From the NCBI RefSeq assembly GCF_014174215.1, contig NZ_JABEQL010000003.1, positions 62,001-126,000 of the forward strand: 64,000 nt of DNA, read 5' to 3'. Under the pieces are notes generated by a model. The model had not been told where the DNA came from, did no database searches, and saw only the letters and a program-made list of their open reading frames with translations. This DNA is from Gluconacetobacter tumulicola. GTDB lineage: Bacteria > Pseudomonadota > Alphaproteobacteria > Acetobacterales > Acetobacteraceae. This document shows positions 9,638-19,072 of the stretch, piece after piece (position 1 is the stretch's first letter; the number at the start of each line of letters is the position of its first letter). Position numbers and translations under genes: made by a program.

Positions 9638-10072
9638 TCAGGCTTCGACCGGCGCCAGTTCCGTGTCCGATCCGGGACGGGCTTTTTCAGAGGCCGATTC
9701 CTCGGCGCCCTCCTCGGCCACGTCATCTCCGTCGCTCACCGCCATGGGGCGCTGGCGGACATGCCGCTCCTGGCGTTCCTGCTGGTTCTGCTGCGCCGCC
9801 TGGGTCATGGCGTTCAGGATGCGGAAATAATGTTCGGCATGCTGGAAATAGGCCTCGGCCATCACGCGGTCGCCCGCGCCGCTGGCATCGCGCCCAAGCT
9901 GCAGGTATTTTTCAAACAATTGCTGGGCGGTGCCACGAATGCGCAGATCCGGCCCATTACTGTCGAACACATGGTTACGATTGAGGGGGATCTGGCCGTT
10001 CTGCTGGCGTACACTTCCGCCATTGCTGCCGCCCGAACGATGGTGCCGGCCCCGCATGCGTTTCATGTTCAT
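9638..10072 (-). CDS. DUF4167 domain protein
   Basis: A small protein of about 144 residues. Its basic N-terminus MNMKRMRGRHHR and the central block GTAQQLFEKYLQLGRDASGAGDR...AEAYFQHAEHYFRI are typical of DUF4167, a family found next to prmC in alphaproteobacteria. The C-terminus is rich in Gln, Glu and Ala and looks disordered. The basic start suggests nucleic acid or ribosome contact, but no function is established. The start is either ATG 10072 or 10066; the AGGAAAG site upstream allows both. A gap of about 270 bases without a gene separates it from prmC; apart from possible promoter sequence nothing was recognised there. Confidence 0.8.
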   Translation of the reverse strand: MNMKRMRGRHHRSGGSNGGSVRQQNGQIPLNRNHVFDSNGPDLRIRGTAQQLFEKYLQLGRDASGAGDRVMAEAYFQHAEHYFRILNAMTQAAQQNQQERQERHVRQRPMAVSDGDDVAEEGAEESASEKARPGSDTELAPVEA

Positions 10073-10343
10073 AAGCTGTCGCAGCACTTTCCTGTTAACG
10101 GCCGCCATTTGCCTGCGACCGCCGGGGCCAACCATCCCCTATTGTCATTCTGAGCGCCTGGCGTGCAGCCCGGCATCTGATCCTGCGGCATGATACAACG
10201 ACCCGGGTCCCTGCACGCACCCGTGCGGCCATTTCTGTTTTCATGCATTCAGGATCGGCATGCGGCATCTCGGAAAGGTAAAAACCCCCGTCCGCATTCC
10301 ATCGGTAATCTATGCTCTTATATCCGGTCTGCCAAATGGTTTT

Positions 10344-11240
10344 TCACGCATTCCGCCGATGCCGCATTAGTACAGCACGCGGAACGCCCCCCAGATCGGC
10401 GCGGATATCCACGATTTCCAGCCCGGACTGCCGCGCCAGGGACGGCATGCTGTGCTCCTGCCCGATCCCGATCTCGAAAATAGCAACCCCATCATGCGCC
10501 AGAAGCAAGGGTAAGGCCCCCGTCAACACCCTGTAGGCATCCAGCCCATCCCGGCCGCCATCCAGCGCGCGGGCGGGCTCATATTCCCGCACATCGGGCA
10601 TCAGGCCAGCCAGATCGCCATGCGGGATATAGGGCGGATTGCTGAACACCACATCGAACGTCCCCCGAATCGCCGATGCCCAGTCAGCGGCCAGCATAAC
10701 GCACCGTCCATCCAGCCCCGCCCGCCGGGCATTACGCGCGGCCAGGCGCGCGGCATCGGGCGCGATATCCACCCCCACCCCCCATGCCCCGCGATACTCG
10801 CTCAGCGCCGCCAGAAGCAGGCACCCGGTCCCGGTTCCCAGGTCGAGCACGCTGCTGACCTGTTCGCGCGCGGGACGATAATCCAGCAGGGCCTCGATCA
10901 GCGTTTCGCTGTCGGCACGGGGGATCAGCGTCGCGGGCGAGGTTTCCAGTTCCAGCGACCAGAATCCAGCCCGGCCGGTAATATGCGCCATCGGCTCGCG
11001 CGCCGCACGGCGCCGCACCGCCGACAGGAAAGCTGTCCGCTCGGAATCGCCGATCCGCTCGCGGGCCAGCAGGCCGGCCAGATCGGTCCCGAGGACATGG
11101 GCCATCAGCAGTCGTGCCTCACGACGCGGATCGTCCACGCCGGCGTCGCGCAATTGCGCCGCACCCCAGCCGAGGCATGTCCGCAGGTCGGCCCCCTCGC
11201 CCGGCACGGCCAGCGCATCCTCTTTCATTTCAGGCGACAT
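10344..11240 (-). CDS. prmC: Release factor glutamine methyltransferase PrmC
   Basis: N5-glutamine methyltransferase that modifies the GGQ glutamine of release factors RF1 and RF2. The 298-residue protein has the N-terminal helical domain (to about residue 80), the substrate segment TLIPRADSETLIEALL, the SAM motif VLDLGTGTGCLLLAAL and the diagnostic NPPYIP active-site motif near residue 193. It stands downstream of prfA, its substrate gene, on the same strand, but the two are separated by an oppositely oriented small gene. ATG 11240 is only 18 bases from that gene's start, so the two promoters must overlap; a second ATG at 11228 is possible. Confidence 0.94.
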   Translation of the reverse strand: MSPEMKEDALAVPGEGADLRTCLGWGAAQLRDAGVDDPRREARLLMAHVLGTDLAGLLARERIGDSERTAFLSAVRRRAAREPMAHITGRAGFWSLELETSPATLIPRADSETLIEALLDYRPAREQVSSVLDLGTGTGCLLLAALSEYRGAWGVGVDIAPDAARLAARNARRAGLDGRCVMLAADWASAIRGTFDVVFSNPPYIPHGDLAGLMPDVREYEPARALDGGRDGLDAYRVLTGALPLLLAHDGVAIFEIGIGQEHSMPSLARQSGLEIVDIRADLGGVPRAVLMRHRRNA

Positions 11241-11258
11241 CCGTCCTACTCTGGCACC

Positions 11259-11723
11259 ATGATGCCGCAGTCTCGTTCATGGAAAATCCTTGTATTTCTG
11301 GGGGCCGGCGCGGTCCTGGCCTCGGCGGCCCGCTCCGCCCGGGCAGGCACGTTCACCGTCATCGACGGTCGCGCGGATAACGAGATTTCCGAGATCTCCC
11401 GCCTGTATGTCGACGAACAGCTTGCCGCCACGATCCGGCTCGATGCAACGATGCCGCAACGCGCCGTCCAGGTTGAGACCGCGGCCGGGCGCGTCAACCA
11501 CACCTATGCGTTGTGCGGCGAAATTACCATACGCACCCCCGACGGGCGGACGGAAACGCACGAGGTCAATGGCGGCGGCATGCTGCACCATCCGGACGGG
11601 CGCACGCTGAACGCGCTGGGCACCCGCAATTTCACCGAATTCTACCTGGCCGACCCGGACGACCCGACGGTGGTCGAACGCCAACCGGGCCGGTCCTCAA
11701 TCTGCTCAGTCCCCACCTCCTGA
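11259..11723 (+). CDS. Small exported protein of unknown function
   Basis: A 154-residue product with a clear Sec-type signal peptide: MMPQSRSWK, a hydrophobic core at about residues 10-22, and a likely cleavage after ARAG. The mature part (TFTVIDGRADNEISEISRLYVDEQLAATIRLD...) looks like a compact beta-rich periplasmic protein. Two cysteines, in ALCGEI and SSICSV, could form a disulphide. I do not recognise a named family. It is the only rightward gene inside the leftward prfA-prmC block. The stop is followed immediately by copy 1 of the 27-nt hairpin repeat, which may act as its terminator. Confidence 0.7.
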   Translation: MMPQSRSWKILVFLGAGAVLASAARSARAGTFTVIDGRADNEISEISRLYVDEQLAATIRLDATMPQRAVQVETAAGRVNHTYALCGEITIRTPDGRTETHEVNGGGMLHHPDGRTLNALGTRNFTEFYLADPDDPTVVERQPGRSSICSVPTS

Positions 11724-11739
11724 GAACCTGGCTGAAAAT

Positions 11740-11766
11740 GCGCGCTGGTGGCGATCCGACGCGCGT
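11740..11766. repeat. 27-nt hairpin repeat, copy 1
   Basis: One of three near-identical intergenic copies (others at 33923-33949 and 41464-41490). The core GGCGATCCGACGCGCGT (11750-11766) is identical in all three; over 27 bases this copy differs from copy 3 at one position. Flanking bases form an imperfect stem. It abuts the prfA stop codon. Confidence 0.75.
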
Positions 11767-12825
11767 TTACAAGCCTTCGGCGGCCAGCAGGCTGGCCTGT
11801 TCGTCCTGGATCAGGGCGTCGATGAATTCGTCGAACTCACCCAGCATCACCCGATCGATCTTGTAGGCCGTGAGGTTGATCCGGTGGTCGGTCACCCGTC
11901 CCTGCGGGAAATTATAGGTCCGGATGCGCTCCGACCGGTCCCCGGTGCCGACCTGTGACTTACGGTCGGCGGCCCGGCTGGCATGGGCGGTGGCGCGCTC
12001 GCGCTCGTACAGACGCGACATCAGGATCTTCATCGCCTTGGCACGGTTCTTGTGCTGGCTTTTCTCTTCCTGCATCGCCACCACCACGCCGGTCGGCAGA
12101 TGGGTGATGCGCACCGCGCTTTCGGTCTTGTTGACATGCTGCCCACCGGCGCCCGAGGCACGGTAGACATCGATCCGCAGGTCGCTGTCGTTGATCTGGA
12201 CATCGACCTCGCCCGCCTCGGGCAGCATGGCGACCGTCACGGTCGAGGTATGGATGCGCCCCTGGTTCTCGGTGGCGGGCACGCGCTGCACCCGATGCAC
12301 GCCCGATTCGTATTTCAGGCGAGCGAACACGCCCCGCCCGGCGATGGTGGCGATCCCTTCGCGCAGGCCGCCCAGTTCCGATTCGTCGAATTCCATCACC
12401 TCGAAGCGCCAGCCGCGCAGGGCGGCATAGCGGCGATAGGCGTCGAACAGTTCCCGGGCGAACAGGGCCGCCTCGTCCCCGCCGGCGGCGGGACGGATTT
12501 CCAGGATGGCACTGCGCTCGTCAGCCTCGTCGCGCGGCAGCATGGCAATGCGGATATCCTGGCGCAGTTCCACAATCCGGCCGCGCAATTCGCCCAGTTC
12601 AGCCTCGGCCAGTTCGCGCATTTCCGGATCGGCCAGCAGCAATTCGGACTGAAGCGCCTCCCGCTCCGCCTGGCGCAGCGCGCCGATGCGGCTGACGATG
12701 GGTTCCAGCTCGGCATATTCGCGCGATGCCTTGCTGAACGCCTCGCCCACCAGCCCCTGGGCGAGCATATCCTGCAACTCTTCCGACCGGCCAACGATCC
12801 GGTCCAGCCTGTCGTCGAGACTCAT
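11767..12825 (-). CDS. prfA: Peptide chain release factor 1
   Basis: RF1 reads UAA and UAG stop codons and triggers peptide release. At 352 residues it has normal length. The catalytic GGQ lies in [17 protein letters not shown] near residue 227, and RITHLPTG follows as in other class I factors. The order prfA, then prmC on the same strand is conserved, but here a reverse gene intervenes. Start ATG 12825 is three bases from the hisS stop, so it is probably in one operon with hisS. The TAA stop directly touches a hairpin repeat. Confidence 0.97.
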   Translation of the reverse strand: MSLDDRLDRIVGRSEELQDMLAQGLVGEAFSKASREYAELEPIVSRIGALRQAEREALQSELLLADPEMRELAEAELGELRGRIVELRQDIRIAMLPRDEADERSAILEIRPAAGGDEAALFARELFDAYRRYAALRGWRFEVMEFDESELGGLREGIATIAGRGVFARLKYESGVHRVQRVPATENQGRIHTSTVTVAMLPEAGEVDVQINDSDLRIDVYRASGAGGQHVNKTESAVRITHLPTGVVVAMQEEKSQHKNRAKAMKILMSRLYERERATAHASRAADRKSQVGTGDRSERIRTYNFPQGRVTDHRINLTAYKIDRVMLGEFDEFIDALIQDEQASLLAAEGL

Positions 12826-12828
12826 GAT

Positions 12829-14079
12829 TTAGCGGCCAGCCGCCCCGGCCAGATAGGGCGCGACCGCGTCCAGCGCCAGCTCGTTCTGCGACCCTTCATC
12901 CAGCGCCTTCACCTGCGCCACGCCACGCGCCACTTCGTCATCGCCGATCAGTACCGCATGGGTGGCACCGATCCGGTTCGCCCGCTCCATCCGACGCTTG
13001 GCATTGCCGCGATAGGCGATTTCCGCCCGCACGCCATGGGCACGCAGGGCCTGCAACAGCGTCACCGCCGCACCGCTAGCACCTTCGCCCATCGGCACGA
13101 CCGCCACCGGGCGAGGCGCCGCCGGCGCACTGTCCAGCAGCAGGGCCAGCCGTTCGATCCCCCCGGCCCAGCCGATGGCCGGCGTGCGCGGGCCGCCCAT
13201 TTCGGCCACCAGCCCATCATAGCGGCCGCCGGCCAGCACCGTGCCCTGGGTGCCCAGCTTCTCGGTCACGAATTCGAAGGTCGTGTGCCCGTAATAATCC
13301 AGCCCGCGCACGATGCCAGGATTCTCGCGGAACGGCACGCCCAGCAGATCCAGCGCCGAGCGCAGATCGTCCCAGAAGGTCCGGGCTTCGTCGGTCAGGA
13401 AGGCACCGATCAGCGGCGCATCGGCCACCAGCGCCCGGTCCTGCGGCGCCTTGCTGTCGAGGATACGCAGCGGATTGCGCTCCAGCCGGGCGCGGCTGTC
13501 GTCGGACAACTGGTCCTTGTATTCTGTGAAATAGGCAATCAGCGCGGCACGCCACGCGGCGCGGCTCTCCGTATCGCCCAGCGTGTTCAGTTCCACCACC
13601 GTATCGTCGGCAATGCCCAGCGCCTTCAGGATATCGCGCCCCATCGCGATCACTTCGGCATCGGCCAATGGCTCGGCCGCGCCGATCAGTTCGGCACCGA
13701 TCTGGTGAAACTGGCGATACCGTCCCTTCTGCGGGCGCTCGTAGCGGAACATCGGCCCGGCATAGAACACTTTCTGCGGCAGGGACTGGGTCAGGCCGTT
13801 GGTCACCAGGGCGCGGCACACGCCCGCCGTGCCCTCGGGCCGCAGCGTCAGGGATTCACCGCCCCGGTCCTCGAAGGAGTACATCTCCTTCGACACCACG
13901 TCGGACGTATCGCCCAGCGAGCGCGCAAAAACCCGCGTATCCTCGAAAATCGGGGTGGACCATTCATCGAAACCATACAGGCCCGCGATGCGCCGCGCGG
14001 TATCGACCACATGGGCATGGCGCCGCTGCCCCTCGCCGATCAGGTCATGGGTACCACGGACGGGTTGCAGGCTGCTCAC
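12829..14079 (-). CDS. hisS: Histidyl-tRNA synthetase
   Basis: A class II aminoacyl-tRNA synthetase that charges tRNA-His. The 416-residue protein starts [10 protein letters not shown] after a GTG codon at 14079. It has the motif 2 stretch [17 protein letters not shown] near residue 110, the histidine-specific [12 protein letters not shown] near 260 and motif 3 [11 protein letters not shown]-like sequence ([15 protein letters not shown]) near 305. The C-terminal anticodon domain follows (VAVVPMG). It is followed three bases later by prfA, suggesting an operon. A perfect 13-bp inverted repeat lies 30 bases upstream of its start codon. Confidence 0.96.
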   Translation of the reverse strand: MSSLQPVRGTHDLIGEGQRRHAHVVDTARRIAGLYGFDEWSTPIFEDTRVFARSLGDTSDVVSKEMYSFEDRGGESLTLRPEGTAGVCRALVTNGLTQSLPQKVFYAGPMFRYERPQKGRYRQFHQIGAELIGAAEPLADAEVIAMGRDILKALGIADDTVVELNTLGDTESRAAWRAALIAYFTEYKDQLSDDSRARLERNPLRILDSKAPQDRALVADAPLIGAFLTDEARTFWDDLRSALDLLGVPFRENPGIVRGLDYYGHTTFEFVTEKLGTQGTVLAGGRYDGLVAEMGGPRTPAIGWAGGIERLALLLDSAPAAPRPVAVVPMGEGASGAAVTLLQALRAHGVRAEIAYRGNAKRRMERANRIGATHAVLIGDDEVARGVAQVKALDEGSQNELALDAVAPYLAGAAGR

Positions 14080-14109
14080 GGATCGATGTTCCTGTTTCTA
14101 AATCTCATA

Positions 14110-14139
14110 TGTGTTCCGTCCCGAACGGGACGGAACACA
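14110..14139. promoter_or_regulatory. Perfect 13-bp inverted repeat between ispG and hisS
   Basis: TGTGTTCCGTCCC (14110-14122) and GGGACGGAACACA (14127-14139) are perfect complements around a 4-base centre. No T run follows on the coding strand. It could be a Rho-assisted terminator after ispG, a hisS leader hairpin or a repressor site. The GAAC spacing is six, so it is not a standard SOS box. Confidence 0.5.
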
Positions 14140-14188
14140 GTAAAGGACGGCAGGTTTGCGTGCCCGGCCCTGCCGGCCGGGCACGTCC

Positions 14189-15331
14189 TTACTGGGCGGC
14201 GACGACCGCCTCCGCCGCCTTCGCGGCCTCTTCCTCGGCACGAAGGATCTCGGCCTTCTTCTCGACCATCTCCACGATGTGCTCGATCATCGAATCCGCC
14301 GCGATCGTATGATCCTGCCGGCCGGCCGCATAGACCATGTGACGACCCGAACCACCGCCGGTCACGCCGATATCGGTCATCAGTGCCTCGCCGGGCCCGT
14401 TGACCACGCAGCCGATGATCGACAGCGTCAGCGGCGTCTGGATATGCGCCAGACGATCTTCCAGCGTCTGCACGGTCTGGATCACGTTGAAGCCCTGCCG
14501 CGCGCAGGACGGGCAGGAAATGATCTTCACGCCGCGATGGCGCAGGCCGAGGGATTTCAGGATATCCCAGCCGACCAGCACCTCTTCCTCGGGCTCGGCC
14601 GACAGGGACACGCGCATCGTGTCGCCCACGCCGGCCCACAGCAGGTTGCCCAGCCCGATCGAGGATTTGACCGTGCCGGCCCGCTTGCTGCCCGCCTCGG
14701 TGATGCCGATATGCAGCGGATGGTCGCAGACCTCGGCCAGTTGCTGATAGGCGGCAACGGCCATGAAGACGTCCGACGCCTTCACGCTGATCTTGAACTC
14801 GTGGAAATCGTGATCTTCCAGGATCTTGGCGTGCTCCAGCGCGCTTTCGACCAGCGCTTCGGGGTTGGGCTCGCCATATTTTTCCAGAAGATGCTTTTCC
14901 AGCGAGCCTGCATTCACGCCGATACGGATCGAGCAGCCATAATCCTTGGCCGCCTTCACCACCTCGCGCACGCGCTCGGGGCTGCCGATATTGCCCGGAT
15001 TGATGCGCAGGCAGGCCGCGCCGGCCTGTGCGGCCTCGATCGCGCGCTTATAGTGGAAATGGATGTCGGCAACGATCGGCACGTTGACCTCGCGCACGAT
15101 CTCCGCCAGCGCGGCGGTGCTCTCCTCGTCGGGGCACGACACGCGCACGATATCGACGCCTGCCAGCTCCGCCCGCCGGATCTGCGCGATCGTCGCCTCG
15201 GCGTCGGTCGTCAGCGTGTTGGTCATGGTCTGGACGGAAATCGGCGCGTCGCCGCCCACCGCCACCTTGCCGACATGGATCTGCCGCGACTTGCGCCGTT
15301 CGATATACTGATAGGGACGATAGCTGCTCAT
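14189..15331 (-). CDS. ispG: 4-hydroxy-3-methylbut-2-enyl diphosphate synthase
   Basis: A 4Fe-4S enzyme of the MEP isoprenoid pathway that converts MEcPP to HMBPP. The 380-residue protein begins with the TIM-barrel segment [17 protein letters not shown] and has the cluster-binding cysteines in [11 protein letters not shown] near residue 270 and [10 protein letters not shown] near 308. The C-terminus is a charged Ala/Glu/Lys tail ending EAVVAAQ that is dispensable in appearance. It lies between the rodZ-like gene and hisS on the same strand; the 109-base gap to hisS contains a perfect inverted repeat. Confidence 0.96.
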   Translation of the reverse strand: MSSYRPYQYIERRKSRQIHVGKVAVGGDAPISVQTMTNTLTTDAEATIAQIRRAELAGVDIVRVSCPDEESTAALAEIVREVNVPIVADIHFHYKRAIEAAQAGAACLRINPGNIGSPERVREVVKAAKDYGCSIRIGVNAGSLEKHLLEKYGEPNPEALVESALEHAKILEDHDFHEFKISVKASDVFMAVAAYQQLAEVCDHPLHIGITEAGSKRAGTVKSSIGLGNLLWAGVGDTMRVSLSAEPEEEVLVGWDILKSLGLRHRGVKIISCPSCARQGFNVIQTVQTLEDRLAHIQTPLTLSIIGCVVNGPGEALMTDIGVTGGGSGRHMVYAAGRQDHTIAADSMIEHIVEMVEKKAEILRAEEEAAKAAEAVVAAQ

Positions 15332-15437
15332 TGTCTGCCCTCCGGATGAGGCGATGATAACATTGTTCTATCCGCCGGCATGACGGCGCGCCGCCTTTCC
15401 GTGCATGCTTCCTGCCAAAAACCGTTCGGTTTGGCCA

Positions 15438-15455
15438 GACCGGCCGCAGCCGGTC
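15438..15455. terminator. Possible terminator after the rodZ-like gene
   Basis: A perfect 7-bp stem GACCGGC/GCCGGTC with a 4-base loop sits 10 bases beyond the rodZ-like stop. On the minus strand it is followed by a second small AAACCG/CGGTTT hairpin and a run of Ts (around 15414-15432). The pair may form a composite terminator. Confidence 0.4.
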
Positions 15456-15464
15456 CCCGCCCTT

Positions 15465-16586
15465 TTACTCCCCGCCTTTCGCAGGCACGGGCTGCGGCGC
15501 CGGAGGATGCCCCGCGCCGTCCACCCGCTCCGGGGCTACGGCCGGGGCCGGGCGCACCACCGGCGCAGGCGCCGCAGCCACGATGCTGCCGCTGCGAACG
15601 GCATCGCGCGTCAGCGGCAGATTGCGGCGCACCGCGCCGTTTCGGCCCAGAGGCTGGGTCGTCACACCATCGGCGCTGACCACCAGCCCGCCGGCATTGC
15701 CGACCGTCAGCAGAAGATCGGTCTTGTCCTGCGGCACGGACCAGCTCTCACCAGCTTGCAGGATATGGTCGTAAATCACTGATCCACCAGCAACCCTGAC
15801 CTGCACCCAGGTCTGGGCCGACGCGGTCAGGACGATCTGCCCGGCAGGCGTGGCAGCCGCTGGGGCCGGGGCCTGAACGGGGGGCTGCGCCGGAGCCGGC
15901 GTCACGGCGCCCGGCGCCGTGCCCGGCGCGGCCGGAGACGCGCCCTGCTCGACCTGAATGCCCGGCACCGGCGTGGGCTCCGCGGGAATATCCCCATCGG
16001 TGATCGCCGATTTCTCCCGCTCCGGCAGCGGTCGCGGCGGAATGGGCGCACGTTCCGGCGGCAGGACCGAGGCGACCTGCGGCGAGGTCGGCGCCTGGCG
16101 CGTCATGCCCGGAATGGCCGAGAAAACGGAGGGAACGGCCTGCGGCGGCGCGGATTGCCCATCGGTCATCCGGTACCAGCCAACATAGGCCAGCACGATG
16201 ATCACCCCGCCCAGAAGTACCATGACGCCGACCGGCATCGCACCAGTGGATGCCGGGGCCGGAAAGGACAGTTCGGGCTTGTAGTCGATGCTGCCCCGCG
16301 CATCGGCCTTGAAGCGCGTGACCACCGCGTCGGCATCCAGGCCGAGCGCCTGCGCATAGGTGCGCAGGAAGCCGAGCGTATAGACATTCCCCGGCAGGTC
16401 CTTGACCCGCCCCTCTTCCATCGCCTCGAGAAACGACAGGCGTATCCGCAGCCAGGTCGCGACGTCGGGCAGCGCCCAGCCAAGCTGCTCGCGCCGCGCC
16501 CGCAGGGCCGGTCCAACGCCCGGCGCCCCCGTCGGGGCCCTGGCGCCGGAATCGTTCAGCGTCGTCCGGGCGTCCTCGTCACTCAC
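15465..16586 (-). CDS. RodZ-like HTH/DUF4115 membrane protein
   Basis: A 373-residue bitopic protein with RodZ architecture. A cytoplasmic helix-turn-helix of the Xre type (about residues 24-90, RREQLGWALPDVATWLRIRLSFLEAME) is followed by one membrane helix (about 115-137), a long Pro/Ala-rich periplasmic linker, and a DUF4115 beta domain (about 245-330). RodZ connects MreB filaments to the cell-wall elongation machinery. The assignment rests on domain order; many alphaproteobacteria annotate this locus simply as helix-turn-helix protein. The GTG start at 16586 overlaps the stop of the upstream oxidoreductase gene (GTGA), implying coupled translation. Confidence 0.8.
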   Translation of the reverse strand: MSDEDARTTLNDSGARAPTGAPGVGPALRARREQLGWALPDVATWLRIRLSFLEAMEEGRVKDLPGNVYTLGFLRTYAQALGLDADAVVTRFKADARGSIDYKPELSFPAPASTGAMPVGVMVLLGGVIIVLAYVGWYRMTDGQSAPPQAVPSVFSAIPGMTRQAPTSPQVASVLPPERAPIPPRPLPEREKSAITDGDIPAEPTPVPGIQVEQGASPAAPGTAPGAVTPAPAQPPVQAPAPAAATPAGQIVLTASAQTWVQVRVAGGSVIYDHILQAGESWSVPQDKTDLLLTVGNAGGLVVSADGVTTQPLGRNGAVRRNLPLTRDAVRSGSIVAAAPAPVVRPAPAVAPERVDGAGHPPAPQPVPAKGGE

Positions 16587-17656
16587 GGCTCACCCGCGGC
16601 CTTATCGCGTCGGACCAGGGCATCGACGGCCTGCTCGACCAGCTCGGCGATGATGGCGGCCACAGGCTGAACCGACGTGATCATGCCGACCGACTGGCCG
16701 GCCATGACCGAGCCGTTTTCCACGTCGCCCTCGATCACCGCTCGGCGCAGCGAACCCGCCCAGAAATGTTCGATATCGAGCTGGGCCGCTTCCTTGGTCA
16801 GTTCCCCGTCCAGATAGCGGCGAATCGTCTCGGCCTGATGGCGCAGGAACGCCCGCCCACCCTCGTTCGACAGGCCCCGCACCGGAATGACCGGGAAACG
16901 CTCGTCAAGCTGGACCGACGTCACCGCGTCACGCGCATTGGCACGCACGAAGGCCGCCTTGAAACGCTCATGGGCGATGCTTTCCGCCGAAGCGGCGAAA
17001 CGCGTGCCGAGCTGCGCGCCGGCCGCACCCTGCTCCAGATAGGACAGGATGGCCTCGCCCCGTCCCAGCCCGCCCGCCACGAAGACGGGAACCGAGCGGA
17101 TATGGGGCAGCACTTCCTGTGCCAGCACGGTCAGCGACACCGGCCCGATATGCCCGCCGGCCTCCGCTCCCTCGATCACCAGCGCATCGACGCCCATGCG
17201 CACCAGCCGCTTGGCCAGGACCAGCGCCGGGGTAAAGGCGATGACCTTCGCCCCGCCATCCTTCAGCGCCCGGATCGCCGGGCCGGGCGGAATCCCGCCG
17301 GCCAGCACGACATGCGACACACCGGCCGCAAGGCAGACCTGGACCAGATCGTCCAGGCGCGGATGCATCGTGATCAGGTTGACGCCGAAGGGGCGGCTGG
17401 TCAGCGCCTGGGTCGCGGCGATTTCCTCGGCCAGGCGGTCGGGCTCCATCGCCCCGCAGGCCAGCACGCCGAAACCGCCCGCATTGGAAATGGCCGAGAC
17501 CAGGTTCCGTTCGCTGACCCACGACATGGCGCCACCCAGGATCGCGACCTCGCTCCCCAGGAACTGCGTGCCGGGCGCCCACAGGCGGTCCAGCCGGGCG
17601 CGGGCCGCTTCCCGCTGCGTCGCGTCGCCCACAGGCTGCGTCACGAGTATCTCCAT
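16583..17656 (-). CDS. Nitronate monooxygenase family FMN oxidoreductase
   Basis: A 357-residue TIM-barrel flavoprotein of the nitronate monooxygenase/2-nitropropane dioxygenase family. The N-terminal GGAMSWVSERNLVSAISNAGGFG is typical FMN-barrel sequence. The glycine-rich EGAEAGGHIGPVSL near residue 160 carries the conserved catalytic histidine, and FVAGGLGRGEAIL and GAAGAQLGTRF follow as phosphate-binding elements. Family members oxidise alkyl nitronates or act as NAD(P)H:quinone or enoyl reductases, so the real substrate cannot be read from sequence. It sits between lysC and the rodZ-like gene, five bases after lysC, in an apparent operon. Confidence 0.85.
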   Translation of the reverse strand: MEILVTQPVGDATQREAARARLDRLWAPGTQFLGSEVAILGGAMSWVSERNLVSAISNAGGFGVLACGAMEPDRLAEEIAATQALTSRPFGVNLITMHPRLDDLVQVCLAAGVSHVVLAGGIPPGPAIRALKDGGAKVIAFTPALVLAKRLVRMGVDALVIEGAEAGGHIGPVSLTVLAQEVLPHIRSVPVFVAGGLGRGEAILSYLEQGAAGAQLGTRFAASAESIAHERFKAAFVRANARDAVTSVQLDERFPVIPVRGLSNEGGRAFLRHQAETIRRYLDGELTKEAAQLDIEHFWAGSLRRAVIEGDVENGSVMAGQSVGMITSVQPVAAIIAELVEQAVDALVRRDKAAGEP

Positions 17657-17661
17657 CCCCG

Positions 17662-18915
17662 TCAGGCCGCGTCGAGGCCGTAGGCCGTATGCAGCGCCCG
17701 CACGGCCAGTTCGGCATATTCCGCGGCGATCAGCACCGAAACCTTGATTTCGCTGGTCGAGATGACCTGGATATTGATGTTGCGGTCCGACAGGGTACGG
17801 AACATCAGGTTCGCCACCCCGGCATGCGAACGCATGCCGATGCCGACGACGCTGATCTTCACCACGTCGTCATCCGTCACCAGCTCGCCGTACTGAATGA
17901 CATCCCGCGACGCTTCCAGCGACTGGATGGCGCGGGCCAGATCGGTCCTGGACGTGGTGAAGGTCATGTTCGTCAGGCCGTCGGCGCCGGTGCTCTGCAC
18001 GATCATGTCGACATTCACGTTCGCCGCCGTCAGCGGGCCGAAGATCGCGGCCGCGATCCCGGGACGGTCCGGAATGCGCCGGACCGACAGCTTCGCTTCG
18101 TCGCGCGAATAGGCAATGCCGGCGACCAGTTCCTTTTCCACGATCTCGTCCTCATCCACCACTAATGATCCGGGCAGGTTGCCTTCCGACGGGGCCGGGC
18201 CATCGACGAAGCTCGACAGCACCTGCACGCGCACCCGTTCCTTCATTGCCAGCTCGACGCTGCGGGTCTGCAGGACTTTCGCCCCGACCGACGCCAGCTC
18301 CAGCATTTCCTCATACGTGATCTTATCCAGCTTCCGCGCCCTCGCAACAATGCGCGGGTCGGTCGTGTAGATCCCGTCGACATCGGTATAGATATCACAC
18401 CGGTCGGCCCCGATGGCAGCCGCAATGGCGACGGCCGAGGTATCGGACCCGCCGCGCCCCAGCGTCGTGATGCGCCCGTCGGCGGCCACGCCCTGAAAGC
18501 CGGCAATGATCGGCACCTGGCCGGCCTGCATGCGTTCCACCAGCGCTTCGCCGTCGATCGAGCCGATACGCGCCTTGCCGTGCGCCGCATCGGTGCGCAG
18601 CGGGATCTGCCACCCCAGCCAGGACCGGGCCTCGACGCCGATCGTCTGCAGCGCAATGGCCAGCAGGCCGCTGGTGACCTGCTCGCCGGTGGCGACGACC
18701 GCGTCATATTCCCGGGCATCGTGCAGCGGCGACAGCGACTGGCAATAGCCGACCAGCTGGTTGGTGACGCCGGACATGGCCGAGACCACCACAGCGACCT
18801 CGCATCCCGCCTCGACCTGCTTGCGTACTTTTTCCGCCACCGCGCGAATTCTGTCGAGGTCGGCCACAGAGGTGCCACCGAATTTCATGACGATCCGCGG
18901 AGTATGACGGGACAT
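17662..18915 (-). CDS. lysC: Aspartate kinase
   Basis: Phosphorylates aspartate, the first step toward lysine, threonine, methionine and diaminopimelate. The 417-residue protein starts with the kinase motif IVMKFGGTSVADLDR. It has the GRGGSDTSAVAIAAA substrate loop near residue 158 and YTDVDGIYTTDPR near 185, and ends in two ACT regulatory domains (about 265-417, with ISVVGIGMRSHAGVAN). This matches the monofunctional, feedback-regulated class. It is divergent from ubiG with 157 bases between starts, and it heads an operon with the nitronate monooxygenase-like gene. Confidence 0.96.
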   Translation of the reverse strand: MSRHTPRIVMKFGGTSVADLDRIRAVAEKVRKQVEAGCEVAVVVSAMSGVTNQLVGYCQSLSPLHDAREYDAVVATGEQVTSGLLAIALQTIGVEARSWLGWQIPLRTDAAHGKARIGSIDGEALVERMQAGQVPIIAGFQGVAADGRITTLGRGGSDTSAVAIAAAIGADRCDIYTDVDGIYTTDPRIVARARKLDKITYEEMLELASVGAKVLQTRSVELAMKERVRVQVLSSFVDGPAPSEGNLPGSLVVDEDEIVEKELVAGIAYSRDEAKLSVRRIPDRPGIAAAIFGPLTAANVNVDMIVQSTGADGLTNMTFTTSRTDLARAIQSLEASRDVIQYGELVTDDDVVKISVVGIGMRSHAGVANLMFRTLSDRNINIQVISTSEIKVSVLIAAEYAELAVRALHTAYGLDAA

Positions 18916-19072
18916 CGAAAGGGCTCTCCAGTTCGGCGCGGGGGCCGTTCCAGCCCGTCTGGGGCCGCTGGGGCATCGGACGGGGCATTGCGGTTATCTG
19001 CAAGGCGCGTCACATACCCTTCCCCCGCTGCGCCGTCCAGCGGGAGAAGCCAGATGTGGAGGTGCTGACGCC

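Noticed and set aside
10620-11258. N-terminal extension of the small exported protein at 11259
   Set aside because: The frame is open back to 10620, but that part is antisense to prmC, and the signal peptide starts exactly at ATG 11259.
14111-14139. SOS-like pattern in the hisS upstream palindrome
   Set aside because: The GAAC half sites are spaced by six bases, not seven, and the symmetry is a simple inverted repeat.
11983-14403. Very long rightward open frame of about 800 codons
   Set aside because: It lies antisense to prfA and hisS, whose families are certain. It has no family-like sequence and reflects the high-GC tendency for open antisense frames.
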